Source: Palsa-506 sp963709075
Lineage (GTDB): Bacteria > Actinomycetota > Actinomycetes > Streptosporangiales > Streptosporangiaceae
NCBI GenBank assembly: GCA_963709075.1
Contig: CAVPUY010000016.1
Location: 1-64,000 of the forward strand
Direction of reading: 5' to 3'
DNA: 64,000 nucleotides
A model generated the notes under the pieces. The model worked only from the letters and a program-made list of their open reading frames with translations. It made no database searches and was not told the DNA's origin. This document shows positions 1-9,247 of the stretch, in pieces. Numbering within the stretch: position 1 is the stretch's first letter; each line of letters starts with the position of its first letter. Both the position numbers and the translations under genes were made by a program.

Positions 1-2
1 TC

Positions 3-653
3 TCGAGCGTCACCCGGGAGCGGCAGGGCGAGCCGATCTTCGTCCGGCTCGATCCCGGCGTGACCTTCCAGCAGTTCCTGGAGGTGCTGCCGAAGGCCGC
101 CGCCGACCCGAACAACCTGGACGGGACCGGGTCGATCGTCACCGACACCGACGTCAGCAGGGGCACGGACCAGCCGGATCCAGGCGAACCTGCAAGGCCG
201 GGCAATTACGTCGCGCTGGACGTGTCCGGCAACGGGCGGCCGCCGCTGGTCCCGTTCACCATCGCCAGGGCGGCGCACCCGGCGGCGCTGCCGCGCCCGG
301 CCGCGACCATCGCCGCGATCGAGTTCGGCTTCCGCGGCCCGGGCACGCTGCACCGCGGTGACCTGGTCCGGTTCGCCAACCACGGCTTCCTGGTGCACAT
401 GATCGTCTTCGCCACCGCCAGCAGCCACCGGCAGGCCCGCAAGGTCGCCCGGTTGCTGAAGGCGGGCAAGCAGGGCAAGGCCCAGCGGCACTCCACCGGG
501 GGCGGCACCTTCGCCGGGCCGATCTCGCACGGCGCCTACCAGCAGCTCATCGTCCGGCACCGCGGCTGGTACGTGCTGGCCTGCTTCATGGAAACCCAGG
601 ACGGCCGCGACCACACCCGGCTCGGCATGGAACGCGTCATCCACGTCAAGTAG
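3..653 (+). CDS. Cupredoxin-like domain protein, 5' end outside window
   Basis: The frame is open from the first bases of the window, so the N-terminus and start codon lie upstream; the GTG at 60 is probably internal. The C-terminal part looks like a small blue-copper (plastocyanin/azurin-type) fold. It has a strand with the motif FANHGFLVHMIVF, then a final segment WYVLACFMETQDGRDHTRLGM with the Cys, His and Met order of a type I copper site, and it ends a few residues later. The first half (about residues 1-80) may be another beta domain but I do not recognise it. Such proteins are usually exported electron carriers or copper binders; export cannot be judged here because the signal region is missing. 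The next gene lies about 195 bp downstream behind a large inverted repeat, so this probably ends a transcription unit. Confidence 0.65.
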   Translation, partial: SSVTRERQGEPIFVRLDPGVTFQQFLEVLPKAAADPNNLDGTGSIVTDTDVSRGTDQPDPGEPARPGNYVALDVSGNGRPPLVPFTIARAAHPAALPRPAATIAAIEFGFRGPGTLHRGDLVRFANHGFLVHMIVFATASSHRQARKVARLLKAGKQGKAQRHSTGGGTFAGPISHGAYQQLIVRHRGWYVLACFMETQDGRDHTRLGMERVIHVK

Positions 654-704
654 GCCAAAGAGCATTTCCTGAAACGGATGGTCCGTGGCCAGTGCCGCCG
701 CTAC

Positions 705-766
705 GGCCATGATCGTGGCGGGCTGCCGATGCCCTAGGGGCGTCGCAGCCCGCCGCGGTCATGGCC
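705..766. terminator. Large imperfect inverted repeat, candidate terminator
   Basis: The segment from ggccatgatcg to cggtcatggcc folds on itself over about 30 bases per arm with few mismatches; the inner stem is GGCGGGCTGC paired with GCAGCCCGCC. It lies 52 bp after the stop of the cupredoxin-like gene and before the promoter of the next gene. No T-tract follows, as is common for actinobacterial hairpins, so termination is inferred from position and shape only. Confidence 0.5.
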
Positions 767-814
767 TAGCTGACCGCCACCCGGCGGCAGCCGCGGCAGG
801 CGGCTACCGTCGGG

Positions 815-820
815 TAACCT
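815..820 (+). promoter_or_regulatory. Possible -10 element TAACCT
   Basis: TAACCT fits the actinobacterial TANNNT -10 pattern and lies 28 bp upstream of the ATG of the ABC permease. A purine-rich ribosome site (gaggggg) sits between them. No convincing -35 was seen. Confidence 0.3.
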
Positions 821-847
821 GGCACGGCCACGGCGAGGGGGTAACAG

Positions 848-3279
848 ATGCGCGCCGTCCGCAGGCTGGTGGCGCACCAGCTGTCGGTAGGCTGGCGCGG
901 CTGGGTCGTGCTGGCACTGCTCATCGGCTTTGCCGGGGGTGCGGTGCTCACGGCCACGGCGGGCGCCCGGCGGACAGCCAGCGCCTATCCCAGGTTCCTG
1001 GCGGCATCCAACGCGTCCGATGCGCTCGTCTCGCCGGCTGCACTCGGGTATCGGCGGCTACGACAACGCGCTCGCCCGGCTCCCCGGCGTGACGGCCGTC
1101 GCGCCGTTCGTCGGGGTCAATGCGCTGCGGATGGGGCCGGGCGGGAAGCCGACCGGCACGAGCCTGGTCGAGGCGCCGCTGGACAGCAGGTTCGGCCGCA
1201 CGCTCGAGGTACCGAAAATGCTGGCCGGGCGTGCAGCCGAGGCCCGGCCGGGCCAGACGAGGTGATGGTCGACCAGATCGCCGCCCGCGTACTGCACGTC
1301 CGGGTAGGCAGCAGGATCGCGATGGCCGCGGTCCCGGATTCGGGCAGGCATATCGTCAGGCTCACCGAGCGCGTGGTCGGCATCATGGTGAACCGCGGCT
1401 CGGTTGTCCCGGTCACCGACCTGGACGGGGCCCCGGTCATCTTGGCCAGCACCGCCTTGTATGCCGAGCTCGGCCCCAATTACAGAAGCTTCGACGGGGC
1501 GTACGTGAAGCTGCAGCCCGGCTATCCGGTCAGCAGGCTCAGCAGCGCTGCTGAAGCGCTCGCGCGCCGGTATCCGTCGACCGGCGGCCAGGTATTCGTG
1601 GCCGACGAGACTGTCCAGGCCAGCCACGGTCGAGCGGTCAATCCGCCCGCAGGCAGTGGCGCTTGCGCTATTCGCGCTGATCCTCGCGATCACCGCGCTG
1701 CTCGTGGTAGGCCAGGTGGCAGCCCGGCTGCTGCTCGCGGCTTCGTCGGACAACCGGGCGCTCGCCGCGCTCGGGATGACCCGCGGCCAGCTGATGGCGG
1801 CGGGCCTGGTGCAGGTCGGCGTGGCGGCAGCGGCCGGCGCTGCCTTGGCGTGCGGGGCGACGATCGCGGCCTCCCCGCTGATGCCGATCGGCCCGGCCCG
1901 TCTCGCCGAGCCGGATCCGGGCCTCAGCGCTGACGTGCGCGTCCTTGCCGCCGGGTTTGCGGCTACCGTGGCCGTGCTGCTCGCGCGGGTGTGCTGGCCG
2001 GCCTGGCGGCTGGCGTCGGCGCGCCGGGCGGCGGAGCGGGACGCGCCGGGAGCGCCTGCCCACCGCTCGCAGGCCGCCGGGTGGCTGGCCCGCGCCGGCG
2101 CCCCGGTGACGGTCGTGACCGGAGTGCGGCTGGCCCTCGATCCTGGCCACGGGCGCAGCACGGTGCCGGTGCGCAGCGCCGCGGCCGGCCTGATGCTCTC
2201 CGTGGCGGCGGTGGCGGCCGCCGTCACGTTCGGCGCGAACCTGCTGCACCTGGTCAACACTCCCCGGCTTTACGGCCAGGACTGGGATATCGCCGTGGAC
2301 CTGCAGTTCTCGACCATCAGGCCGGCCGCAATTCGACAAGATCACGGCCGGCGTTCCCGGCATCTCCGGCTGGACGTTCGGCCTGAACGGCACCGTCACG
2401 ATCGGCAATACCGTCATTCCCGCGATCGGCCTGGCCCCAGGTCACGGGGCGCCGGTGCCCCCGACCTTGCTGGCCGGCCACGCGCCGCATTCCGCCAGCC
2501 AGATCGTCCTCGGCACCTCGGTGCTCCGGCGATCCGGGCTGCATATCGGGCAGCCGGTGCAGATCGCGGCGGACGGCCGCAAGAGCAGCCCAGTGATCGT
2601 CGGCCAGGCCGTCTTCCCCAATTTCGGCGAGGGCGGCTTCACGCCCACCGACCTCGGCGAGGGCGCGGTAGTGGCTGCCGCGACACTCGAGCCGCTGGCC
2701 TCGGCTTCCAACGGGAGCGGGTACAACTTCGTGCTTGTCCGGTTCGCCGCGGGGCCGCGCCGCGGCACGGACATCGCCGCCTTCAAGCGGGCGATGGGCC
2801 CTTTCTGCGCCACCATCCAGCAGTCGACTTGTGTCGTCACCAGCCAGCGCCCGATCGGCGTGACCGGCTATGCCCGCATCGACGGCACTCCCGAAGTGCT
2901 GGCAGCCATCCTGGCGGTACTCGGGCTCGCTGTGCTTGGCCAGTTTGTGGTGGCGTCGGCGGGCCGGCGCCGCCGCGACTTTGCCGTCCTGAGGACCCTC
3001 GGGCTGCTGCGGGCGCAGCTGGGCGCGGTCGTTGCCTGGCAGGTCACGACGCTGACCGGGATCGCGCTCTTAATCGGTCTCCCGCTCGGAGTTGCGGCCG
3101 GCCACTGGGCATGGGGGCTCTTCGCCGCCGACGCAGGGATCCCGGCCGGCGCCATCACGCCGATATCGCTCGTCTTGCTTTCAGTTCCAGCAGCCATTCT
3201 CGCCGCCAACATGGTGGCTCTGCGGCCTGGCCTGCGCTCCGCCCGGCTGAGCCCGGCGGAAGTCCTGCGCGCGGAATAG
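848..3279 (+). pseudogene. FtsX/MacB-type ABC transporter permease, frame broken about four times
   Basis: Read across frames, this is a full-length permease of about 810 residues. It has an N-terminal membrane helix (LIGFAGGAVLTATAGA), a periplasmic domain, a first FtsX core with the motif ASPLMPIGPARLAEP, a second periplasmic part, and a C-terminal FtsX core with three helices ending in SARLSPAEVLRAE. The frame changes near 1043, 1245, 1635 and 2330; after each change the reading continues in a conserved part of the family. It is a clear paralogue of the intact gene on the other strand at 3286-5778, sharing nearly identical motifs in the same order. Such permeases work with a MacB/LolD-type ATPase, which is not in the window. 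Because many other genes here show single-base shifts, the breaks may be sequencing errors, though four in one gene could also mean a true pseudogene. Confidence 0.75.
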
Positions 3280-3285
3280 CGGCGG

Positions 3286-5778
3286 CTACTCGGCCCGCAG
3301 GACCTGGGCCGGCCTGATCCGGGCGGCGGTCCAGCCGGGCCCGGCGGCGATGATGCCGGCCAGCAGCAGCGTGACCGGGATGACGATCAGCACAAGCAGT
3401 ACCGGGACATCAGGCCGGTCCGCGACGCCGACGGACCTGGCGAACAGCATCCAGGACCACCGTCCGGCCACCAGGCCAACCGGCAGCCCGACCGCAAGCG
3501 CAACCGCGGCCAGGGCGCTGGCCTGCCAGCACACCACCCTGATCAGCTGGGACGAGAGCAGGCCGATGGCCTTGAGCACCGCGAGGTCACGGCGGCGGCG
3601 GCGCACGCTGGTGAGCAGCACGTGCGCGAGCGTGCCGACCGCCAGCAGGGCCAGCACGGCGCCGAGCAGCAGCGGGGTGTCCCGCACCTCGGCGTAGTCC
3701 CTGATGTCAGCCTGCTGCCGGTCGGCGGTCACGGTGCAGGATCCGGGCGGGCATCCCTTCTTCAGCAGCACCGCGGTCAGCCGGGCCGCCGCGGCGGCCA
3801 GATCGGTGCCCGGCCGGTAGCGCAGCAGCAGGAATCCGTAGCAGGTGACCCTCCCGGCGCAGCGGGTTTGCGGCGATACCTCGGACAGCACCGGGGCCGC
3901 GACCGCAGCACCGGTGCCCAGGTCGGTAGCGGCGAAGCCGCCGCGGCTGAACAGCGGGAAGACGGCCACCCCCACGATGCGCATCGTGCGCCTCGGCCGG
4001 CCGTAGCTGGGCCGCGCCGCCACCTGGTTGACCACCACCCTGATCCGCTGCCCCAGCCTGGCGTGCACGGCGCGCAGCGTCTGGGCGCCGAGGACGATCT
4101 CATCCGGGCGCCGCGGCGCCCGGCCGGCCAGCAGGGTGAGGAAGCCCTGCCCGCGGACGAGGTCGATCCCGATCGCCGGCACGATGGTCTTGTTCGCGCC
4201 GATGCTGAGCTGGCCGTAGTTGCCTGCGGCGTAGCCGGAGACGGCCGGCTCCTTCGACAGGACTTTCGCGCTGAGCTCTCCGGTCAGCCCGCCGAATCCG
4301 AAGTCAAGCACCTGGGCCCAGTTCTGCCCGTATCGGTGCGGAGTGCTGACCAGCCCGATGAGGCTGCTGCCGAAGATCACGGCCGCCACTACGGACGCGA
4401 CCGCTACCGTGGTGCCGATCAGGGCGCTGCGCACCGGCACGGCGCTCCGGCCGTGGCCGGGCTCCAGCGCCATCCGCACGCCGATGCCGCCGGTCACGGA
4501 GCCGGCGAGGCCCAGCGCCGAGCCCAGCTGCGAGGCGCGGGCGCCGCTGCCCGGCTCGGCCACCCCCAGCGGACCCTGCACCCGGGCCGCCGCCCGCCAG
4601 GCCACTGGTACCAGCGCGGCGAGCGGCAGGATGGCCAGGACCGCGAAGCCCGCCGCGAGGACGCCGAAGTTGACCTGTATTCCCGGGCTCGGCTCGGCCA
4701 GCCGCGCCGTTCCGATCGGCATGAGCGGGGAAGCCGCGATGGCGACCCCGGTGGCGATGACCGCCCCGGCGACGGTTATCACGGCCGTCCGTGCCAGGGA
4801 CAAGGTCACTAGCCTGCCGCGGGTCATCCCGAGTACGCGGAGGATCGGGAACTCGGCCGAGTCGAGTATGAGCTGGCGGCCGAGCAACTGCGCGATAACG
4901 GCAAGCGCGATGAGCCCGGCCAGGCCGGCGAAGAGCGCAAGCGTGACGGCTTCCGGCCGGATGGCCCGCTGCGTGGCGGCAACCTGGTCGGCCGTGCTGA
5001 GCACGATGACTCTCCCGCCGGTGGCCGGGTCGCGGCTCGCCAGCGTGCTTGCGGCCGACAAGAACCCGGCCATGCTCGCGCCCGGCCGCAGGCGCACTCC
5101 GCCCTGAATACCGTAGTTGGCCGACGCGGCCACGGCCGTGCCAGCAAACGGCGTGCTCAGCAGGGCCGTGGGCTCGCTGTTTGCGGCAGTGCCCGGCACG
5201 ACCTGGGAATCGAAGACGACGACTGCCGACACCCGGAAGGCGATCGGGCTGGCCCGCTTCGGCTCCGGATTGCCGGTCCTGGGATTGCTCGGGATCAGCA
5301 GCAGATGCAGCGTGCCGCCCGGCCGCAGATGCTCCAGGCCCGCCAGCCGCTGGTCGATCATGGCCTGGCCGGCCGCCCGCGGGTTGAATATCCGGCCCGC
5401 CACGATCTTGACCCGGTCGGCCGAGACGCCGAAGGCGCGGTCCGGGCTGGCGAAGGTCTCCACCGGCGTCAGCGGTGCGCCGCGGCGCGGCGGGAGCACA
5501 GCCTGATAAAGCACCGCCGTGGACATCGCCGCCACCTGCGGCAGCCGGCCAAGCGCCGCGAAATACCCGGGCACCGGCCTGTTGCCGGCGGGGAGGAGGT
5601 CGACCTGGGCGGCGCGGGCCCACTGCAGCAGGCGCGGGTAGGCCGTGTCGGTCCGATCGGCGCCGGCGGCCGCCGTCAGCACCACGCCGCCAGCGAAGCC
5701 GAGCAGCAGCGCAAGGGCCAGCAACGCCCCCCAGCGCCTGCGAAGTTCGCCGCGCAGGCTCAGCCATACCGATCCCAT
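3286..5778 (-). CDS. FtsX/MacB-type ABC transporter permease, intact
   Basis: 830 residues. One N-terminal helix (residues about 17-38) is followed by a large extracytoplasmic domain and a first FtsX core of three helices (about 275-400, with ASPLMPIGTARLAEP). A second extracytoplasmic region follows, and the last FtsX core (about 705-815) ends in RPAQVLRAE. This two-core layout is typical of actinobacterial exporters of the ABC-3 type, which move lipids, peptides or lipoproteins out of the membrane using a separate ATPase. No ATPase gene is adjacent, so the partner must lie elsewhere. The gene converges with its broken paralogue with only 6 bp between the stops, suggesting inverted duplication or relocation. 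The start is ATG; a GGAGGT lies rather far upstream (about 15 bases). Confidence 0.85.
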   Translation of the reverse strand: MGSVWLSLRGELRRRWGALLALALLLGFAGGVVLTAAAGADRTDTAYPRLLQWARAAQVDLLPAGNRPVPGYFAALGRLPQVAAMSTAVLYQAVLPPRRGAPLTPVETFASPDRAFGVSADRVKIVAGRIFNPRAAGQAMIDQRLAGLEHLRPGGTLHLLLIPSNPRTGNPEPKRASPIAFRVSAVVVFDSQVVPGTAANSEPTALLSTPFAGTAVAASANYGIQGGVRLRPGASMAGFLSAASTLASRDPATGGRVIVLSTADQVAATQRAIRPEAVTLALFAGLAGLIALAVIAQLLGRQLILDSAEFPILRVLGMTRGRLVTLSLARTAVITVAGAVIATGVAIAASPLMPIGTARLAEPSPGIQVNFGVLAAGFAVLAILPLAALVPVAWRAAARVQGPLGVAEPGSGARASQLGSALGLAGSVTGGIGVRMALEPGHGRSAVPVRSALIGTTVAVASVVAAVIFGSSLIGLVSTPHRYGQNWAQVLDFGFGGLTGELSAKVLSKEPAVSGYAAGNYGQLSIGANKTIVPAIGIDLVRGQGFLTLLAGRAPRRPDEIVLGAQTLRAVHARLGQRIRVVVNQVAARPSYGRPRRTMRIVGVAVFPLFSRGGFAATDLGTGAAVAAPVLSEVSPQTRCAGRVTCYGFLLLRYRPGTDLAAAAARLTAVLLKKGCPPGSCTVTADRQQADIRDYAEVRDTPLLLGAVLALLAVGTLAHVLLTSVRRRRRDLAVLKAIGLLSSQLIRVVCWQASALAAVALAVGLPVGLVAGRWSWMLFARSVGVADRPDVPVLLVLIVIPVTLLLAGIIAAGPGWTAARIRPAQVLRAE

Positions 5779-5838
5779 AGCCGAATTCAGCTACCTCCGC
5801 AGCCGATCGTCAATCAGGGAGGCATCCCCGCCTGGGTA

Positions 5839-5886
5839 GTGCTGGCGCTCGTGGTGGTAGGCACACCACCAGGCGCGAGCCAGCAC
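5839..5886. repeat. Imperfect inverted repeat between divergent genes
   Basis: GTGCTGGC...GGTGGT on the left pairs with ACCACC...GCCAGCAC on the right, with a six-base loop and small internal bulges. It fills the middle of the 145-bp gap between the divergent permease and the cyclic-nucleotide-binding protein. It could be an operator for either gene or a transcript hairpin; the sequence does not decide. Confidence 0.4.
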
Positions 5887-5923
5887 CCTGGCGGCATGCG
5901 CCGCCGCGCGAGACGATCAGTCC

Positions 5924-6928
5924 ATGCGACATGAAAGCTGCGTTACCTCGCTCTCGTGGATCCCGTCGGAGGCGATCGAAGGCGGCACCAGGCTGGCCTT
6001 CGATGCCGGATTCACGCACTACGACGATCCGCCGCCCGGTGAGCTCGGCGCGCTCGCGGAACTACAGCAGGCCGATAGATTCCGTTTCGCCAATGTCCTT
6101 AAGGCCTGGATTGACGTGGACGAGACTGGCCGGATCACCGACGCCGGCTACGGCGGCGGCGGCCTGATGGGCTCCACCACCATCAAGCTCGGCGGCCTGC
6201 GTTACCGGTTCCAGGCGGTGCAGCTCCCCGACCTGCAGCGGGAGCCGGAGCAGGCGGACGGGTCGGTGCGCTTCGTGCAGACAACCGGCGGCCGGACCGG
6301 GCTGCCCGCGCCCCGGCGGGTGCAGCACAGGCCGTATGTCCAGTGGCAGGCACCGCTGGTGTGGACGACCCTGTCGCTCACCCTGCACGCCGACGGCCGC
6401 GCTGAGTACGCGATGACCGGCGCGAGCGCCTTCCCCCGGCACTGGGTGTATGACGGGGACGGGAAGCTGTCGCACAAGTCCGGCCTCACCGACTTCCGTG
6501 ACTGGTACGGCAAGTCATTCGGCCGCCACAGCCCGTGGGGCGACGAGGATTCGCCGGCGCTGGTCACCGCGGTCGAGACCGCGCTGGAGCGGGCGCTGTC
6601 CGTGCAGCTGATGCACGGCGGCGCCAAGCCAAGGATCGAGCGGCTGTCGGCCGGCGCGACGGTGGTCCGCCGCGGCGACCACGGCACCGATGTCTTCCTC
6701 GTGCTCGACGGGGTCATCCGGGTGGAGCGCGACGGCGAGCAGCTGGCCGAGTACGGACCTGGCGCGCTGCTCGGCGAGCGGGCCCATCTCGAAGGCGGCC
6801 TCCGGACGTCTACGCTCGTCGCCGTCACTGCCTGCCGGCTGGCGGCCGTTGAGGCCAGCCAGCTCGACCGCTCGGCCCTGGAGGAGCTTTCCGGCGGGCA
6901 CCGGCGCGAAGAGGCAGGCCAGGCCTGA
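5924..6928 (+). CDS. Cyclic-nucleotide-binding domain protein with unknown N-terminal domain
   Basis: 334 residues. Residues about 1-200 form a domain I cannot name, rich in aromatic residues and beta strands. Residues about 220-320 form a Crp-type cyclic-nucleotide-binding jelly roll: it has the glycine pattern RRGDHGTDVFLVLDG, then GPGALLGERAHLEGG, which corresponds to the phosphate-binding cassette with its Gly-Glu pair. There is no helix-turn-helix, so it is not a Crp-type transcription factor; the binding domain probably controls the N-terminal domain or is a cAMP sink or sensor. The MBL hydrolase starts 4 bp after the stop, so the two are likely co-translated, and a class III cyclase is encoded 2.3 kb downstream. 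The ATG has no strong ribosome site; GACGAT six bases upstream could be a leaderless -10. Confidence 0.7.
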   Translation: MRHESCVTSLSWIPSEAIEGGTRLAFDAGFTHYDDPPPGELGALAELQQADRFRFANVLKAWIDVDETGRITDAGYGGGGLMGSTTIKLGGLRYRFQAVQLPDLQREPEQADGSVRFVQTTGGRTGLPAPRRVQHRPYVQWQAPLVWTTLSLTLHADGRAEYAMTGASAFPRHWVYDGDGKLSHKSGLTDFRDWYGKSFGRHSPWGDEDSPALVTAVETALERALSVQLMHGGAKPRIERLSAGATVVRRGDHGTDVFLVLDGVIRVERDGEQLAEYGPGALLGERAHLEGGLRTSTLVAVTACRLAAVEASQLDRSALEELSGGHRREEAGQA

Positions 6929-6932
6929 CCTG

Positions 6933-7775
6933 ATGCGCATTCACATCTGCGGCACGCGGGGGTCGACCCCAGCGCCGGGAGCGGAGTTCGTCCGCTACGG
7001 GGGCCACACGTCCTGCGTGGCCCTGGTCCATGACGGCGATCAGGTCCCGACCCTCATCCTGGATGCCGGGACCGGCCTGCGCCGGGCCACCCCGCTGCTG
7101 GCAGGCCAGCCGTACGCGGGCGTCATCCTGCTGACGCACCTGCACTGGGACCACGTGCACGGGCTGCCGTTCTTCCGGGCCGGGGACACCGAAGGATCCA
7201 GGGTGACCCTGCTGCTGCCTGAGCAGGAAGACGGCGCGGATGCCGAGTCCGTGCTCGCCCGCGGGATGTCGCCGCCGCATTTCCCGATCCGGCCCGATCA
7301 GCTGCGCGGCTCCTGGGAGTTCGCCGCGGCCGCCCCCGGCTGCCTGAAGGCGGCCAGGTTCTCCGTCGAGGCACGGGAGGTCCCGCATAAGGGGGGCAGG
7401 ACCTTCGGGTACCGGGTCAGCGACGGCAGGTCGGTCATCGCCTACATCCCGGACCACTGCCCGACCAGCCTCGGGCCGGGGCCGGACGGCTGGGGCGAGT
7501 ATCACCCCGCCGCGCTTGAACTTGCCGACGGCGCGGACGTCCTGCTGCACGACGCATCCCTGCTGCCCGGCGAGCTTGCCGCAGAGGCATCCTTCGGCCA
7601 CGCCGCAGCGGACTACGCGGTCGGCCTCGCCGAGCGGGCCGGGGCCCGGCAGGTGCTGCTCTTCCACCACCGGCCGGACCGCACCGACGACGAGCTCGAC
7701 GCGCTCGGCGGCCGGCTGGCCGGCTCGCGGCTGCCCGTCGCGGTAGCCGCCGAGCAGGGGATACTTGAGCTGTGA
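6933..7775 (+). CDS. MBL-fold metallo-hydrolase
   Basis: 280 residues. The start at ATG 6933 is chosen because the family begins with the strand MRIHICGTRGSTPAPG, and the codon lies 4 bp after the previous stop. The zinc motif THLHWDH is at residues 68-74. Later metal or active-site residues are likely in EVPHKGG, PDHCP, LLHDASL and the near-terminal LFHHRP. This type (gene start GTRGS.P.PG...YGG.TSCV) includes RNase Z-like and cyclic-nucleotide phosphodiesterase-like hydrolases. Phosphodiesterase activity is only an inference from its position directly behind a cyclic-nucleotide-binding protein and near a cyclase. No signal peptide is visible, so it should be cytoplasmic. The stop overlaps the next start as GTGA. 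Confidence 0.8.
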   Translation: MRIHICGTRGSTPAPGAEFVRYGGHTSCVALVHDGDQVPTLILDAGTGLRRATPLLAGQPYAGVILLTHLHWDHVHGLPFFRAGDTEGSRVTLLLPEQEDGADAESVLARGMSPPHFPIRPDQLRGSWEFAAAAPGCLKAARFSVEAREVPHKGGRTFGYRVSDGRSVIAYIPDHCPTSLGPGPDGWGEYHPAALELADGADVLLHDASLLPGELAAEASFGHAAADYAVGLAERAGARQVLLFHHRPDRTDDELDALGGRLAGSRLPVAVAAEQGILEL

Positions 7776-9197
7776 GGACACCAGACGCGGTCGTCGTCGG
7801 GTCCGGCCCGAACGGGCTGGCCGCCGCCATCACGCTGGCCAGGGCCGGGCTGACCGTGGACGTCTTCGAGGGCGCCGCGACCCCCGGCGGGGGCTGCCGG
7901 ACCGAGGAACTCACCCTGCCCGGCTTCCACCACGACGTCTGCTCGGCGGTGCACCCGCTGGCCGCAGCGTCCCCGTTCTTCCTCGGCACGGACCTGGCGG
8001 CGCGCGGCGTCCGGCTGCTGGCCCCGAAGGTCGCCTTTGCGCATCCGCTGGACGGCGGCCGGGCCGCGGCGGTCAGCGGCTCGGTCGACGAGACGGCGGC
8101 CGGCCTGGGCGCCGACGCGGCCGCCTACCGGCGGCTGATGGCACCTACTCGTCCGTGACTCCGGCGCCATCGTGCCCGCCGTGCTCGCCCCGCTGCGGAC
8201 GATCCCCGAGCACGCCGTGGCCGTCTCCCGGTTCGGCGTCCAGGGCCTGCTCCCGGCCACGCTGCTGGCCAGGCGGTTCAGCACGGAGGAAGGCAGGGCG
8301 CTGCTCGCCGGGGTGTCCGCGCATTCCATGCAGCCGCTGACGGCGCCGGTCACCGCAGGGTTCGGGCTGCTGCTCGCCCTGCTGGCGCACTCGGTCGGAT
8401 GGCCGGTGGTGGAAGGCGGCAGCGCCCGGCTGACCGAGGCCCTGACCAGTGAGCTTGCCTCGCTCGACGGCCAGGTCGTGACCGGCGGCTGGATCCGGCG
8501 GCTGGCGGACCTGCGGCCGGCCCGCGCCGTTCTGCTCGACGTCACGCCGCGGCAGTTCCTGCGGCTCGCCGGGGACCGGCTCCCGGCCGGGTACCGGCGC
8601 GCGATGCAGCGGTTCAGCTACGGGCCGGGCGTGTGCAAGGTCGACTGGGCACTGGACGGCCCGGTGCCGTGGACCGCGGTCGCCTGCCGGGAGGCAGGCA
8701 CCGTGCATGTCGGCGGCACGTTTGCCGAGGTCGCCCGCAGCGAATCGGATGTAGCCGGCGGGCGGCATTCCGACCGCCCGTACTGCCTCGTCGCCCAGGC
8801 CGGCGTCGTCGACCCGACCCGCGCGCCTGCCGGCAAGCAGACGCTCTGGGGTTACTGCCACGTGCCATCCGGCTCGACGGTCGACATGGCCGACCGGATC
8901 GAAGCCCAGATCGAGCGATTCGCGCCCGGGTTCCGCGACCTCATCCTGGCCCGGGCGGTTCGCACCGCCGCTGAGGTCGAGCAGCACAATCCGAACTACG
9001 TCGGCGGGGATGTCAACGGCGGCGCCGGGACGCTGCGCCAGACGGTCTTCCGGCCCGCCGCGCGCTGGAACCCCTACCGGACGGCCCTGCCCGGCGTCTA
9101 CCTGTGCTCGTCGTCCACGCCGCCCGGCGGCGGCGTGCACGGCATGTGCGGCTCAGGCGCGGCCCTGGCTGCCCTCGCTGACCTGCGCAGATCGTAG
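7772..9197 (+). CDS. FAD-dependent oxidoreductase, phytoene-desaturase-like (one frameshift)
   Basis: About 475 residues when the shift near 8147 is repaired. The N-terminus has the dinucleotide-binding motif VVGSGPNGLAAAI (about residues 8-20) and the family motif ATPGGGCRTEELTLPGF. The C-terminus has the second FAD contact LPGVYLCSSSTPPGGGVHGMCG, typical of NAD(P)/FAD amine-oxidase and carotenoid-desaturase-like proteins. The first frame stops at 8158 right after RRLMAP, while the next frame continues LVRDSGAIVPAVL. Removing one base in cctactcg restores PLVRD, so I read this as an indel. The GTG start overlaps the stop of the MBL gene (GTGA), placing it in the same operon. The substrate is unknown; no other carotenoid gene is nearby. 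Confidence 0.75.
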
Positions 9198-9211
9198 CGC
9201 CGCTGGCGGGT

Positions 9212-9241
9212 TTGCGGTTGGCGCTCGGCGGTCGGCACAAT
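9212..9241 (+). promoter_or_regulatory. Promoter for a leaderless cyclase transcript
   Basis: TTGCGG at 9212-9217 and CACAAT at 9236-9241 are 18 bp apart, close to the -35/-10 consensus. The GTG at 9248 follows after six bases and has no Shine-Dalgarno sequence, which fits a leaderless mRNA and supports GTG 9248 over the TTG at 9212. Confidence 0.5.
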
Positions 9242-9247
9242 GCCGGT

